Shown here piece by piece: positions 33,650 through 43,016 of a DNA stretch of 64,000 nt (position 1 is the first letter of the stretch; the number at the start of each line of letters is the position of its first letter). The notes under the pieces are model-generated. The model was not told the origin of the DNA. It ran no database searches and was given only the letters and a program-made list of their open reading frames with translations. Origin of the DNA: Rhizobium sp. BG4. GTDB lineage: Bacteria > Pseudomonadota > Alphaproteobacteria > Rhizobiales > Rhizobiaceae. Position numbers and translations under genes: made by a program. Location: assembly GCF_016864575.1 (NCBI RefSeq), contig NZ_CP044126.1, positions 1,178,001-1,242,000 on the forward strand, written 5' to 3'.

Positions 33650-34153
33650 TTACCGTTGAGGCCGCTTGAGTTGCTTCAGGCGCACATAGGGGTTCTGGGG
33701 ATCGTATGATGCGATCGGAACGCCCTTGCCCGCTCTGACCAATCCTGGAGCAAGATGCCCTTCAGGGCCGAACAGATAGTCGGTGCCGGCACAGAGATGC
33801 GCGAGTGCTCCGAAATTGAAATACTTGAAGCTGTCGTCGGCCAGAAATGCTGCGTCGTCATAGGCCTTGCCTTTTATTCCGGCATAGCCCGTCGACTTCT
33901 TGTAGGCTCGCATCGCTTTGCTGTTGAGCGCGGCGCCGCGGCATTGCGTACCGGCGACATTGGCGAGCTGGACGACGCGCAGCGTCTGCGCATCGCTGCT
34001 GCCAAGCGGCTTCATCGACTGGGCAACGAAGTAATTCGTCGCCGGATCGTTGGTCATTGTCTTTTGCCAGTAGGAAGGAAATTTGGCGGCGTCGCAGGTT
34101 CCATGGGATAATGCCGTCAAGATGATAGCCAGAATGCCGACTTCGATTTTCAT
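33650..34153 (-). CDS. Secreted protein of unknown function
   Basis: The 167-residue protein has a short signal peptide (VGILAIILTALSHGTCDA, cleavage at about residue 22). The mature domain of about 145 residues carries two cysteines (TQCRGAA and HLCAGTDYLFG). The start has GAGAGG upstream. I do not recognise the family. It lies 27 bases downstream of the rhomboid gene on the same strand, so the two may be co-transcribed. Confidence 0.7.
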   Translation of the reverse strand: MKIEVGILAIILTALSHGTCDAAKFPSYWQKTMTNDPATNYFVAQSMKPLGSSDAQTLRVVQLANVAGTQCRGAALNSKAMRAYKKSTGYAGIKGKAYDDAAFLADDSFKYFNFGALAHLCAGTDYLFGPEGHLAPGLVRAGKGVPIASYDPQNPYVRLKQLKRPQR

Positions 34154-34180
34154 TTCATCCTCTCCCAGGTTGCGACGGTG

Positions 34181-36211
34181 TCAGGGCTTTATTCCAGCCA
34201 TCAGCTGCAACTCGCCCCTGGCGCCATCAAACTCCATGTATGTCTTCGGGCACCAGGCCAGCGCCTTGGCAAAATGATCTCTGGCCACGTCGCGCTTGCC
34301 GTGAAGGAGATACCACTCGCCCACGTAGAACGTCGCCTCGCATCTTTGGTTGTCGTTTCCGGCTGCTGCGATGGTGGCCTCTTCGCTTGCCTCGCCGAGC
34401 AGCAATTTCGAGACCGGCTTCGGCCAGATGTCGGGTGCGGCCGCGAATGCATTTCGCAGATTGCTGCTCGCCTGTGGATCTGCGCCGCGAACCTGAGCGA
34501 GGTATCGCCAGAGAAGGTAATAGGGCGCCGGCTCTCCGCCCTTCTCCGATTTCTCCATGAATATCGAGGCCGCCTCCGTGTAGCGGCCGGCAAAGAAATT
34601 CAGGAAGGGATCTGCGACAATATCCTGCCTGGCAACGAGAATGGGGAAGAGCGCCAGCAACAGGACCAGACAGTAGGCGCCGCCGAGCAAAGAGGCGACC
34701 CGAGGAAACCGCGGGATATTTGCCTCCAGAGGCCAGATCCTGAGCAGGGCAAACATCGCGATTGCGCCGGCAATCGCGCCGCCGGTATGGCTGGCGTAGT
34801 CGATCTGGTTTCCGTCTCTGGCCGCATGGATGAGCGGCAGGAGCGAAGGGATGAGAACTCGGGCGGCCGAAATCTGCAATCCGCTTCGCGTCGCGCCTGC
34901 GGGAAATCGGAAGCTGGCGACAATCAGGGCGCTGAACAGACCGACAATGCCGCCGGACGCGCCGATTCCGACGAGGTTCGGCGGGTTGAAGAGAATGGAG
35001 GCCACGGAGCCGCCCAGCGCGCTGACCAGGAACAGCGCTGTAAACCAGCGGCGCCCGACGAGCGGCTCAAGTCGGCGCCCCGCCAGCCACAGGCCGACCA
35101 GATTGAACAGGATGTGGAGAAAGTCGGCATGCAGGAACGGGGCGGTAAACAGGCGCCAATAGTTGTGATCGATGAAGATGCTGTCGTGCATCGTGCCGCC
35201 GAAGACGAACAGCGTTCGTATCGATGGCGCCCCGTGGTCTCCCGCATCGACGCCGAACACCACCTCGCAGGTGTAGATGGCGCTCAGCAACACCATCAGA
35301 AGGTAGGTGATCAGCGGGCGATCGCGCTCCAGTCTTCCGGACATCGCCTGTTCCGCCGCCGCCTGCGCCTGCTCGACCGGCGACAGTGGACGGGTCACCT
35401 GCGCCCTTGCGAGATAGGCATTGGCTTCGCGCACGATGACATCCGGCTCTGCCCGCATATGTGCGATCATGACGGTGGCCTTGTTGCGTGACCTGCCGAG
35501 GCACCGCTGCATCAGCCCTTTCAGGCCAGCGAGCCGGAGGGTCTTTGCGACGTCGCGGTCGAGCTCGAAAATGAGATTGTCAGCGTGTCTTGAGCGGTGC
35601 CTCACGGCATCACGCACGGCCGTCCAGGGAACCCGGTCTTCAGAAAATTCGGCGAGCCTGAAGCCCTCGGCATCCATCGTCAGAGCAGGTTCACGCTGCA
35701 GCAATCGTCTCGTCCAGACCACGACGGCCAGCGCGAAAAACCCGGCGCAGGCATAGGCGAGGTAGGCGAATGCAGCCGCTTCGCTATGGGATCGGAATCC
35801 TGCCAGGCCGAGGCCGACGGCGAGGGCAAGGCCAATGAGAAGCGGCTTGGCAACTTTGCCGCGATTATAGAAATAGTGCTGAGGCTCACGCCGTTCATCC
35901 GCCAGGGGTGCGTCTGTCAGCCAACCTTCGTTTCCTGGAATCCGGGTCTCTGCGGCCTCGGCCAAGGTCGCCCTATCCGTGCCAAATGCGGTCGCAATCG
36001 AGCGCCAGTCACTGTCGGGCCCCGTGCGCACCTTTGTCCCCGGCGTCAGTTGACCGCTTTCGAGCAGGATACGAATTTCGGTTTCTGAGACCGGGCCGAC
36101 TTCCCCGTTGAGATGCTTGTAGAACCAGGCTGTCAATTCAGTCCCCGTCGTTTGGTCCAACCGTCTCGCGCGATCGATTCGCTGATCGGTTGCCGCGGGC
36201 AGCATATGCAT
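34181..36211 (-). CDS. GYF-domain rhomboid-family intramembrane serine protease
   Basis: The 676-residue protein begins with a GYF_2-type domain (AWFYKHLNGEVGPVSETEIRILL, about 28-80). Two early membrane helices lie at about 130-175, and a cytoplasmic segment follows. A six-helix rhomboid core carries the catalytic serine in GASGG (about residue 420) and the histidine in SHTGG (about 474). A tail of about 170 residues resembles tetratricopeptide-type helices. It should cleave membrane proteins within the bilayer; the target is unknown. The start is uncertain: the first ATG lacks a ribosome site, and a TTG at 36133 just before the GYF domain is an alternative. Confidence 0.85.
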   Translation of the reverse strand: MHMLPAATDQRIDRARRLDQTTGTELTAWFYKHLNGEVGPVSETEIRILLESGQLTPGTKVRTGPDSDWRSIATAFGTDRATLAEAAETRIPGNEGWLTDAPLADERREPQHYFYNRGKVAKPLLIGLALAVGLGLAGFRSHSEAAAFAYLAYACAGFFALAVVVWTRRLLQREPALTMDAEGFRLAEFSEDRVPWTAVRDAVRHRSRHADNLIFELDRDVAKTLRLAGLKGLMQRCLGRSRNKATVMIAHMRAEPDVIVREANAYLARAQVTRPLSPVEQAQAAAEQAMSGRLERDRPLITYLLMVLLSAIYTCEVVFGVDAGDHGAPSIRTLFVFGGTMHDSIFIDHNYWRLFTAPFLHADFLHILFNLVGLWLAGRRLEPLVGRRWFTALFLVSALGGSVASILFNPPNLVGIGASGGIVGLFSALIVASFRFPAGATRSGLQISAARVLIPSLLPLIHAARDGNQIDYASHTGGAIAGAIAMFALLRIWPLEANIPRFPRVASLLGGAYCLVLLLALFPILVARQDIVADPFLNFFAGRYTEAASIFMEKSEKGGEPAPYYLLWRYLAQVRGADPQASSNLRNAFAAAPDIWPKPVSKLLLGEASEEATIAAAGNDNQRCEATFYVGEWYLLHGKRDVARDHFAKALAWCPKTYMEFDGARGELQLMAGIKP

Positions 36212-36343
36212 GGTTGTTTATACAACGCTAACGGTCATTTTATACTCCTGAAATTTCGGGAGGACCAACCGGTGACCGCGGCGCTCGGTCGCGATTGTGG
36301 GCCGATGCCGTTATGCTATTGTCCGGTTGCGGAGGGCGCGAAC

Positions 36344-36904
36344 ATGTCTCAGCAGATGGATGCCAGAAATATCGTGCTCTCCGAATTGCAGCCGGGCGAG
36401 GTCCTGCGATGGAGCGGCCAGCCGACTGCGTTGGCGATGCTCTTGAGCAATGCCATGAACATCGGTTTCGGCATTGTTTTTGCGATCGTTGGGGGTACCC
36501 CGCTAGGCCCGTTCCTGCTGGACGGCAGCCGGCCCGATAGTATTCCTCTGGCCCTTTTCTCCTCTCTTTTCGTTTTCGTCGGGCTTGGAATAGCCAGCAA
36601 GGCGATCATGGAAGCCATCGCTGCGCCGTGGACGGGCTATGCCATTACAGATCGGCGCGTTCTCATCGTGTCCAAGCTTTTCCGGAAGCGCGTCCTGACT
36701 TTTGGACCAAACGCAATCAACGCCATCGAGTTTCGCGAAAATCTTCTCGGATGGGGCAACGTCGTCTTCCGCCAGGAGTTTCAGGACACATCCGATGGCA
36801 AGACCATGCTGAGACTGGCTTTTGTTGGCATTGAAGACACAGTCACTGCGATGCGCGAGCTTCAGAGCCTGAGAGATCGGACAAGCCCGACTGCAAGAGC
36901 GTGA
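36344..36904 (+). CDS. PH-domain (bPH-like) membrane protein
   Basis: The 186-residue protein starts with an amphipathic stretch (LQPGEVLRWSGQP). Two transmembrane helices (about 28-50 and 70-90) follow, then a beta-rich domain starting WTGYAITDRRVLIVS, typical of bacterial PH-like YdbT/DUF304 proteins. The ATG at 36344 is preceded by GGAGGG; the frame is open further upstream but with no coding character. It is divergent from the rhomboid gene. Function is unknown. Confidence 0.8.
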   Translation: MSQQMDARNIVLSELQPGEVLRWSGQPTALAMLLSNAMNIGFGIVFAIVGGTPLGPFLLDGSRPDSIPLALFSSLFVFVGLGIASKAIMEAIAAPWTGYAITDRRVLIVSKLFRKRVLTFGPNAINAIEFRENLLGWGNVVFRQEFQDTSDGKTMLRLAFVGIEDTVTAMRELQSLRDRTSPTARA

Positions 36905-36960
36905 GGTGCCCGAACAGCAACGGCACTCGTATCGCCATCGCCGCACGGGTGCCCTAACCA

Positions 36961-38376
36961 TCAAGCCAAGATCGCTCGCGGCTCCAGAAACGCCTCCAGC
37001 CCGAAGACCCCGAACTCGCGCCCGATACCCGACTGCTTGAAGCCGCCGAAAGGCGCCAGCGGCTCGTGCGGCGCGCCGTTGATGACGACGCGGCCGGATT
37101 CCATCTGTTCGGCGACGCGTTTGGCGCGGGCCGGATCGCTGGAATGGACATAGGCCTGCAGGCCGTAGCTCGTGTCGTTGGCGATCCGGATGGCGTCTTC
37201 CTCGTCCCTGTAGGGAATGACCGAGAGAACCGGCCCGAAGATTTCCTCGCGGGCGATCCGCATGCCGTTATGGACATTGGCGAAGATCGTCGGGCGTACG
37301 AACCAGCCGCGCTCCAGCCCCTCCGGCCTGCCGGGACCGCCGATCAGCAGTTCGGCGCCTTCCTCCTCGCCGAGGCGGATATAGGATTGCACGCGGTCAT
37401 ATTGCTTCTGGCTCACCATCGGCCCGACCTTGACCTCCGGATCACTGGGATCACCTGTCTTGATCGCTTCGGCCCCGGCCTTCAGTCGCGGCAGGATTTC
37501 GGCCATCCGGCTTTCCGGCGCCAGAATGCGCGTGCCGGCGATGCAGGCCTGGCCGCTATTGGCGAGCCCCATCATCAGCACGGTCGGGATCGCACTGTCG
37601 AGATCGGCATCGTCGAGAATGATGTTCGGCCCCTTGCCGCCGAGCTCCAGCGTCACCCGCTTCAGCGTCTCGGCGCCGGATCGCAGGATCTGCTTGCCGA
37701 CCGCGGTGGAGCCAGTGAAGCTCACCTTGGCGATGTCGGGATGCGCGCTGAACTCGGCGCCGACGACATCGCCGCGGCCGTTGACGATGTTGAACACGCC
37801 CTTCGGCAGTCCCGCCTCGTGCAGGCATTCGGTGATCAGCTGCGTCTGGATGGCGCTCATCTCGCTCGGCTTGATGACCACGGTGCAGCCGGCGGCGAGT
37901 GCCGTGGCGAGCTTGGCGCAGATGAAGCCGTAATTGCTGTTCCACGGGGTGATCGCCGCGACGACGCCGAGCGGCTGCATGGTCACCTCAGCGCGGCCGA
38001 TCACGCGGGTGAAATCATAGGTTTCCAGCACCTCGGCCATCTTCAGGAAGGCGGAAGCGGCATAGGGAACGGAGAAGCCGGTGAAATATTGCGGCGCTCC
38101 ATATTCTTCGGCCATCGCCGCCGTCATCTCCCCGGCACGGGCCGAAACGGCTGCCGCCAGCCGCTGCAGCATGTCGATCCGCTCCGCCTTGCTGGTGCGC
38201 GAAAAGGCCGGGAAGGCCCGCTTGGCGGCGGCAATCGCCGCTTGCGCGTCTTCGCGGTCGCCAAGCCGGACGGTGCCGATCTTCTCCTCGGTCGAGGGGT
38301 TGAAGAGCTCGGCGATCTCCTCGCCATGCGGCGTCACGAAGGCGCCGTCGATATAGATCTCGGTAATGTTGCGCAT
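36961..38376 (-). CDS. Aldehyde dehydrogenase family protein
   Basis: The 471-residue NAD(P)-dependent enzyme shows ITPWNSNYG and KPSEM of the cofactor site, FTGSTAVGK, the general base in ELGGKGPNI and the nucleophile cysteine in NSGQACIAGTR. It oxidises an aldehyde to the acid; the substrate is not readable. I start it at the ATG at 38376 because AGGAG precedes it. The longer open frame runs into the promoter of the divergent LysR gene. The LysR regulator probably controls it. Confidence 0.92.
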   Translation of the reverse strand: MRNITEIYIDGAFVTPHGEEIAELFNPSTEEKIGTVRLGDREDAQAAIAAAKRAFPAFSRTSKAERIDMLQRLAAAVSARAGEMTAAMAEEYGAPQYFTGFSVPYAASAFLKMAEVLETYDFTRVIGRAEVTMQPLGVVAAITPWNSNYGFICAKLATALAAGCTVVIKPSEMSAIQTQLITECLHEAGLPKGVFNIVNGRGDVVGAEFSAHPDIAKVSFTGSTAVGKQILRSGAETLKRVTLELGGKGPNIILDDADLDSAIPTVLMMGLANSGQACIAGTRILAPESRMAEILPRLKAGAEAIKTGDPSDPEVKVGPMVSQKQYDRVQSYIRLGEEEGAELLIGGPGRPEGLERGWFVRPTIFANVHNGMRIAREEIFGPVLSVIPYRDEEDAIRIANDTSYGLQAYVHSSDPARAKRVAEQMESGRVVINGAPHEPLAPFGGFKQSGIGREFGVFGLEAFLEPRAILA

Positions 38377-38425
38377 CGCTTTTCTCCTGTCTGCGATACG
38401 CCCTATCTGGCATCGGCCGATTGCT

Positions 38426-38460
38426 CTGATAAGCTGTCGAATGAAGGACAAGCTGATAAG
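38426..38460. promoter_or_regulatory. Direct repeat in the ALDH/LysR intergenic region
   Basis: CTGATAAG occurs at 38426-38433 and again at 38453-38460, 27 bases apart (about 2.5 helix turns), in the 96-bp gap between divergent genes. It could be part of a regulator binding region. Confidence 0.3.
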
Positions 38461-38472
38461 GAAATCCGGACA

Positions 38473-39369
38473 ATGATGCGCGGCACCCTGGCGGAGCTGG
38501 AAGCGGTGGTGACGGTGGCGGCAAAGGGCGGCTTCCGCGCCGCCGCCCGCGAGCTCGGGATATCCTCTTCGGCGCTCAGCCAGCAGATCGCCGCGCTCGA
38601 GGCCCGGCTCGGCGTGCGCCTGTTCAATCGCACGACCCGCAGCGTCACGCTCTCATCGGCGGGTGAGCAGTTCGTCGCCGAGATCACCCCGGCGCTGACA
38701 GCCATCCGCAATGCCATCGATCTCACCGACGAGCACCGCTCGGAACCCTCGGGCATGCTGCGCATCAACACGTCCGTCGGCGCCGCACGCATGGTGCTGG
38801 CGCCGCTGGCGCTGGAATATCTGCGGCGCTATCCCCGCATGCAGCTGGAGATCGTCACCGAGGGCGCGCTGGTCGATATAAACGCCCAGGGCTTCGACGC
38901 CGGCATCCGCATTCTCGAAGCCGTACCTCCTGATATGATCTCGGTGCCGATCAACCGCCTGATCCGCCCGGCGATCGTCGGCTCGCCCGCCTATTTCAGC
39001 ACCCGCCCGCAGCCGAAGACGCCTGCCGACCTCGAAACCCATCGCTGCATCCGCGCCCGCATGGCCAGCGGCACCATCTACCGCTGGGAATTCGAAAGGC
39101 GCGGCGACGCCTTCACGATGGATGTGCCCGGCAATCTCATTCTCGACGAAAGCGACCTCATCCTGCGCGCCGCCCGCGAAGGCGCAGGGCTCGCCTATCT
39201 CAGCGAATGGCAGCTCGTCGAAGATTTGGCCGCCGGCCGCCTGATCCGCGTGCTCGAGGACTGGACGGCGCCCTATCCCGGCTTGTGCCTCTACTATCCC
39301 GGCAGGCGGCATATTCCGGCGAAGCTGAGGGCGTTTGTCGAGGTGGTGAAGGAGATGCGGTGGGATTGA
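38473..39369 (+). CDS. LysR-family regulator, divergent from aldehyde dehydrogenase
   Basis: The 298-residue protein has a typical LysR helix-turn-helix (LEAVVTVAAKGGFRAAARELGISSSALSQQIAALEARLGVRLFNRTTRSV) and an effector domain of the CrgA/PA3398 type (RINTSVGAARMVLAPLALEYLRRYP and LCLYYPGRRHIPAKLRAFVE). The frame is open upstream for 1.4 kb across the antisense of the dehydrogenase, but coding starts at the ATG at 38473. It should act on the 96-bp shared promoter region. Confidence 0.92.
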   Translation: MMRGTLAELEAVVTVAAKGGFRAAARELGISSSALSQQIAALEARLGVRLFNRTTRSVTLSSAGEQFVAEITPALTAIRNAIDLTDEHRSEPSGMLRINTSVGAARMVLAPLALEYLRRYPRMQLEIVTEGALVDINAQGFDAGIRILEAVPPDMISVPINRLIRPAIVGSPAYFSTRPQPKTPADLETHRCIRARMASGTIYRWEFERRGDAFTMDVPGNLILDESDLILRAAREGAGLAYLSEWQLVEDLAAGRLIRVLEDWTAPYPGLCLYYPGRRHIPAKLRAFVEVVKEMRWD

Positions 39370-39402
39370 AGGGCAACGGCGGGGCGAGCGCCATGGCCTC
39401 AC

Positions 39403-40566
39403 CTAGTCTAGCGCCGCGCCCGGCGGCGATAGCTTGGTGGGCACTCTTACCAGGGCGACCAACTTCGAGATCACAACGGGAAGATATCTCATTGCCAGCT
39501 TCTGCGCCTCGCCGATCACGCCACAGCCGATCGCGGTGATCAGCATCACGGGGATGAAAGAGCTGATATTCAGCATACCCAACTTCGCGATGTAATAGGC
39601 AACGACGATGATGATCGTCTGGTGGACCACATAATAGGTCATCATCGACCTGTTCAGGAAGGTGATCACCGGGTTGGAGCGGTTGGCGATCCTGGCCGCA
39701 AATCCCAGCAGCGCCAGTATGGCGCACCATTGGAAGATCGATCTGACGATCCGCATCGGGATGACGAGGCTATCCGGCCGACAGTCCTGCGGAACAGCGA
39801 TAACGACCGTGGCGATGATGAGGAACGACAGGATGGCAAGGCCGCCGCTCACCCATCGTTGCCGGTCGACCTCACGCCAGAACGACGGCTCGTTCATTAG
39901 CAGCGAGCCCGCCAGAAACATCGAGAAATAGACGATATGCGCGTAGAAGTCGGTGTTGAGGACCAGCGTCTCGCCGAAGATCGGGTAGAGCCAGACCCTG
40001 AGGACGGAAAGGAAGATGATCGGGATCAGCAGCAGCTTCCTGCCCCGGAGCAGGTTTGCAAAGGCGGCCGGTAGGTTCGGCAAAAATCGCTGGACGCATG
40101 GCCATAGCAGCGACCACAGGAACATGTAGATCCAGAGATAGGCCAGGAACCACAGATGTTCGAACCTCAGCCCGGACACGATGTACGCTTTCCAGAATTC
40201 CCAGTAAGACAGGTCGGGAAAGGGATTGTGCTGCGATAAATAGAATTGCGGGGGGACGATCAGCAAGACGCCCAGCACAAACGGCAGTAGCAATTGCCGC
40301 GTGCGCGCCGTGCGAACCTCGCTGATCGACCTGTTGCGCAGCAGCGACTGCGTGACGAGGCCCGAGATGAAGAAAAGCAGACTCATCCGCCACGGATGGG
40401 AACCCGCCGCAATGAGATCGATGAGGCGGCTACCGTCACTTGCGTTGAGCAGCCATGTTCGCGTGCCGTATGCGAGGCTCGTATGATAGATAATAAGTGT
40501 ACCGAAGCATAAAACGCGCAACGCATCGAGATCGTGGCGCCGCCCGCTCAATTTGATGTCCGTCAT
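39403..40566 (-). CDS. Acyltransferase-3 family membrane protein
   Basis: The protein (387 aa from the ATG at 40566; an ATG at 40599 is possible, neither with a good ribosome site) has about ten membrane helices. The AT3 signature is present in RRHDLDALRVLCFGTLIIYH, with the conserved Arg and His thought to bind acyl groups, and there is an RQLLLPFVLGV loop. AT3 proteins O-acylate surface sugars or other substrates at the inner membrane. The SGNH-like hydrolase gene directly upstream suggests the two act together on a polysaccharide. Confidence 0.85.
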   Translation of the reverse strand: MTDIKLSGRRHDLDALRVLCFGTLIIYHTSLAYGTRTWLLNASDGSRLIDLIAAGSHPWRMSLLFFISGLVTQSLLRNRSISEVRTARTRQLLLPFVLGVLLIVPPQFYLSQHNPFPDLSYWEFWKAYIVSGLRFEHLWFLAYLWIYMFLWSLLWPCVQRFLPNLPAAFANLLRGRKLLLIPIIFLSVLRVWLYPIFGETLVLNTDFYAHIVYFSMFLAGSLLMNEPSFWREVDRQRWVSGGLAILSFLIIATVVIAVPQDCRPDSLVIPMRIVRSIFQWCAILALLGFAARIANRSNPVITFLNRSMMTYYVVHQTIIIVVAYYIAKLGMLNISSFIPVMLITAIGCGVIGEAQKLAMRYLPVVISKLVALVRVPTKLSPPGAALD

Positions 40567-40698
40567 GATGTTTTGCCCCAACCAAGGCAATACAATCATA
40601 AGATTATTTAACGGACGTTAATTTTTCTTCTGAGGTTGCATTAGCTGTTCGTGAGCGGCCGTCTTTATTGCCGCCGGAAACCCGCATAGAGCCGGTGT

Positions 40699-41580
40699 TC
40701 AGCCCGGCCCGGACGTCCCATCTCCTCTACCAAGATCGGCAGATGGAGGAGTAGCGATTGCCTTATCCTTGAAATACCGGGAAACGACCGATCGCAGCAT
40801 TCTGGCATCTTCAGGTGAAATTTCACGCGGCTTGAAGGTGACATCCGTCACCTCACGCTTCGAGAAATAGCCGTAGAACATCAGCGCCGAGAGATAGCTG
40901 CCATAGATCGACGGATGGTTGCAGTCGTCATAGAGGGTGAAGGATTGCGGACGGCTCTGCAGGTCTTCCCAGACAAGGCCGACATTGACGAGATCGACCC
41001 CGGTCAATGCGGCCAGGCGCGCATGCTGCTCCTGGATGTTGCGGTGCATGTTGGCATAGCCCGAAGGCGATACGCCGGCTGCCGATTTCGGCATGCCTTG
41101 ATTGTCCTTGCACTGATCGGTGTAGCGCCAGGTGACGAACATCGCGGGCGTGGACCCTTTCGCCTGCGCTTCGCGGATCAGATCGGCGGCGACCTCCCAT
41201 GTCCGGCCGGCGCGCTCGGCGCTGTACTGGTCGCTGCTCAGGACCTGCAGGACCACATGGTCCCAGCGCTGCGCCAGCAAAGCCTGCGTATTCGGGTCGT
41301 CCATATGCGTTTCCAGGCTGACGCCCGGCTCAGCGTCCATGACGACCTGCAGCATGTTGGGATAGCCGGCGGAGTCGGCGATCGAGCGCACCATGCCGGG
41401 CATGTTGTGATAGAACGTCCGGCTGTTGCCGATAAACAGCGCGGTCTCGCGCGGCCTCTTGTCGAAGAAGTCCACCGTATCGCGCACATAGCCGTTGAAC
41501 GGCGGCAAATACAGGAGCGATCCGATCAAAATCGCTGACAGAACACCTGCCCGGGCGAATTTAAACAACTGCGGCCTCAC
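40699..41580 (-). CDS. SGNH/GDSL-like hydrolase with N-terminal membrane anchor
   Basis: The protein has an N-terminal hydrophobic segment (VLSAILIGSLLYLPPF), then an SGNH-like fold: nucleophile block in LFIGNSRTFYHNMPGMV and the catalytic Asp/His block near its end in DDCNHPSIYGSYLSA. Such enzymes add or remove ester groups, often on glycans, in the periplasm. I placed the start at a GTG (41580), since the sequence further upstream is AT-rich and promoter-like; a TTG at 41676 would add 32 residues. The acyltransferase-3 gene follows in the same direction, 132 bases on. Confidence 0.75.
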   Translation of the reverse strand: MRPQLFKFARAGVLSAILIGSLLYLPPFNGYVRDTVDFFDKRPRETALFIGNSRTFYHNMPGMVRSIADSAGYPNMLQVVMDAEPGVSLETHMDDPNTQALLAQRWDHVVLQVLSSDQYSAERAGRTWEVAADLIREAQAKGSTPAMFVTWRYTDQCKDNQGMPKSAAGVSPSGYANMHRNIQEQHARLAALTGVDLVNVGLVWEDLQSRPQSFTLYDDCNHPSIYGSYLSALMFYGYFSKREVTDVTFKPREISPEDARMLRSVVSRYFKDKAIATPPSADLGRGDGTSGPG

Positions 41581-41698
41581 ACAATCGTGGCAATCCCGCA
41601 CGAGGTAACCATCGATATGTAAAGGATAAGTTGAATAAACGAGGCGGTTTTTAGTGCTGGGGGTGATGTTGCGCAATCGTATCGCTGATACCAGAAAT

Positions 41699-42898
41699 CT
41701 ATCGCCCCGGCCGCTTTCCCGCCAGCCCCGCTATCCCGGCCCCGAGCAAAAGCGTCCCTGCCGCCGCGAAAAACACCAGCATCGGTGGCCCCGCATCAGC
41801 CCACAAGCCGCCCAGCGCCATTCCTGCCGCCCCACCAGCCGTCAGCATTGCATTGAGCAGCGCCTGGCCCTCCGATGTCCGTCCGGGCGGCAGTATCTGA
41901 TCGATCATTTGCTGCATGACGAGCAGGCCAGAGGAGATGAAGAGCCCGGCAAGTGTCAGAATGGGCAGCAACAGAAGCGGCGGGAGTGCCAGCCATAGGC
42001 CAAGTCCGGCGGCGGCGAGTCCAAGGCCGAAGCCGCCGAGTGATGCGGCAAGCAGGCGATAGGCGGAAAAGCGCCATTCCCTTGCGCCGAAGAACAGGCC
42101 GCCGCCAATGCTGCCGATGGCGACGGCGGCAAACATCAGGCCGAGCATCAGGGCGTGGGTGGAGATCGCCTGCGCCGCGGACGTCAGCGCGACGTCCATC
42201 TGGCCGAAGCCGACCGCCATGGTGGCTGCAATGATTGCGACAAGCAGGATGCCCGGCTGCAGAATGATGGCACCGGGAGCGTCGCCCGCCGGCTGGCCGT
42301 CCGTCTCGCCGCTGACGCGTCCCGCCGGAGAGGCAGCATAACCCACGCCACCGGCCGCAAGCAGGATGCAGGTGGCGATCACAGGAAGCGTCGGGCCGCC
42401 GCCATAGAGGCCGCCGACCACCAGTGGTCCAAGGACGAACAGCGTTTCAACCGCTACCGCGTCGAGTGCATAGGCTGGCGCCAACAGGCCGGAACCGTCA
42501 GGGACCAGACGCCGCCAGGCGACGCGCATCGCCGGGGTGACCGGCGGAAAGAACAGGCCGACGCCGAGCGATAGTCCCGCGATGGCGGGCAGGCTCCAGT
42601 GCTGCGCGGTGCCGATCAGCGCGAGGGCGAGGAAGGCGGCCGAGGTGAGCGAGGTTCCCGCTATGACGCGCCGGTGGGAGCCTCTATCAAGAGCCCGTCC
42701 CCAGAAGGGCACGGACAAGGCGCTGCCGAGCGCAAAGGCGCCAGAGACGAGGCCGCCATGCGCGTAGGAGCCCGTCGCTGCCTCGACGAGGATCAGCAGG
42801 CTGAGCGGCACCATGGCGATCGGCAGCCGCGCGACGAAGGCGGCGATATAGGACCAGCGGGCTGCGGGCATGGCGAGAATGGCAAGATAGGCTTTCAC
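41699..42898 (-). CDS. MFS transporter
   Basis: The 399-residue protein has twelve predicted membrane segments. The loop between helices 2 and 3 (SVPFWGRALDRGSHRRVI) fits the major-facilitator signature G-x3-D-R-x2-R-R. It is probably a drug or metabolite exporter. The start is GTG with AGGACGG upstream. It stands alone between the SGNH gene and the glycolipid-binding gene, so the substrate cannot be inferred from context. Confidence 0.85.
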   Translation of the reverse strand: MKAYLAILAMPAARWSYIAAFVARLPIAMVPLSLLILVEAATGSYAHGGLVSGAFALGSALSVPFWGRALDRGSHRRVIAGTSLTSAAFLALALIGTAQHWSLPAIAGLSLGVGLFFPPVTPAMRVAWRRLVPDGSGLLAPAYALDAVAVETLFVLGPLVVGGLYGGGPTLPVIATCILLAAGGVGYAASPAGRVSGETDGQPAGDAPGAIILQPGILLVAIIAATMAVGFGQMDVALTSAAQAISTHALMLGLMFAAVAIGSIGGGLFFGAREWRFSAYRLLAASLGGFGLGLAAAGLGLWLALPPLLLLPILTLAGLFISSGLLVMQQMIDQILPPGRTSEGQALLNAMLTAGGAAGMALGGLWADAGPPMLVFFAAAGTLLLGAGIAGLAGKRPGR

Positions 42899-43016
42899 GA
42901 TGCAGGCCGTCCTGTCTGGCCAACGTCACTCGTCATCCCGATCACAAATCCATCCCCGAATCGGCGCGTTGCCGCCTATAGAAGCGGGGCTGGAACGAAA
43001 TGGCAACATCTGGCCA

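Noticed and set aside
37066..38472. Very long plus-strand open frame continuous with the LysR gene
   Set aside because: It is the antisense of the aldehyde dehydrogenase in high-GC sequence. The LysR domain begins only at 38473, and the upstream part has no recognisable domain.
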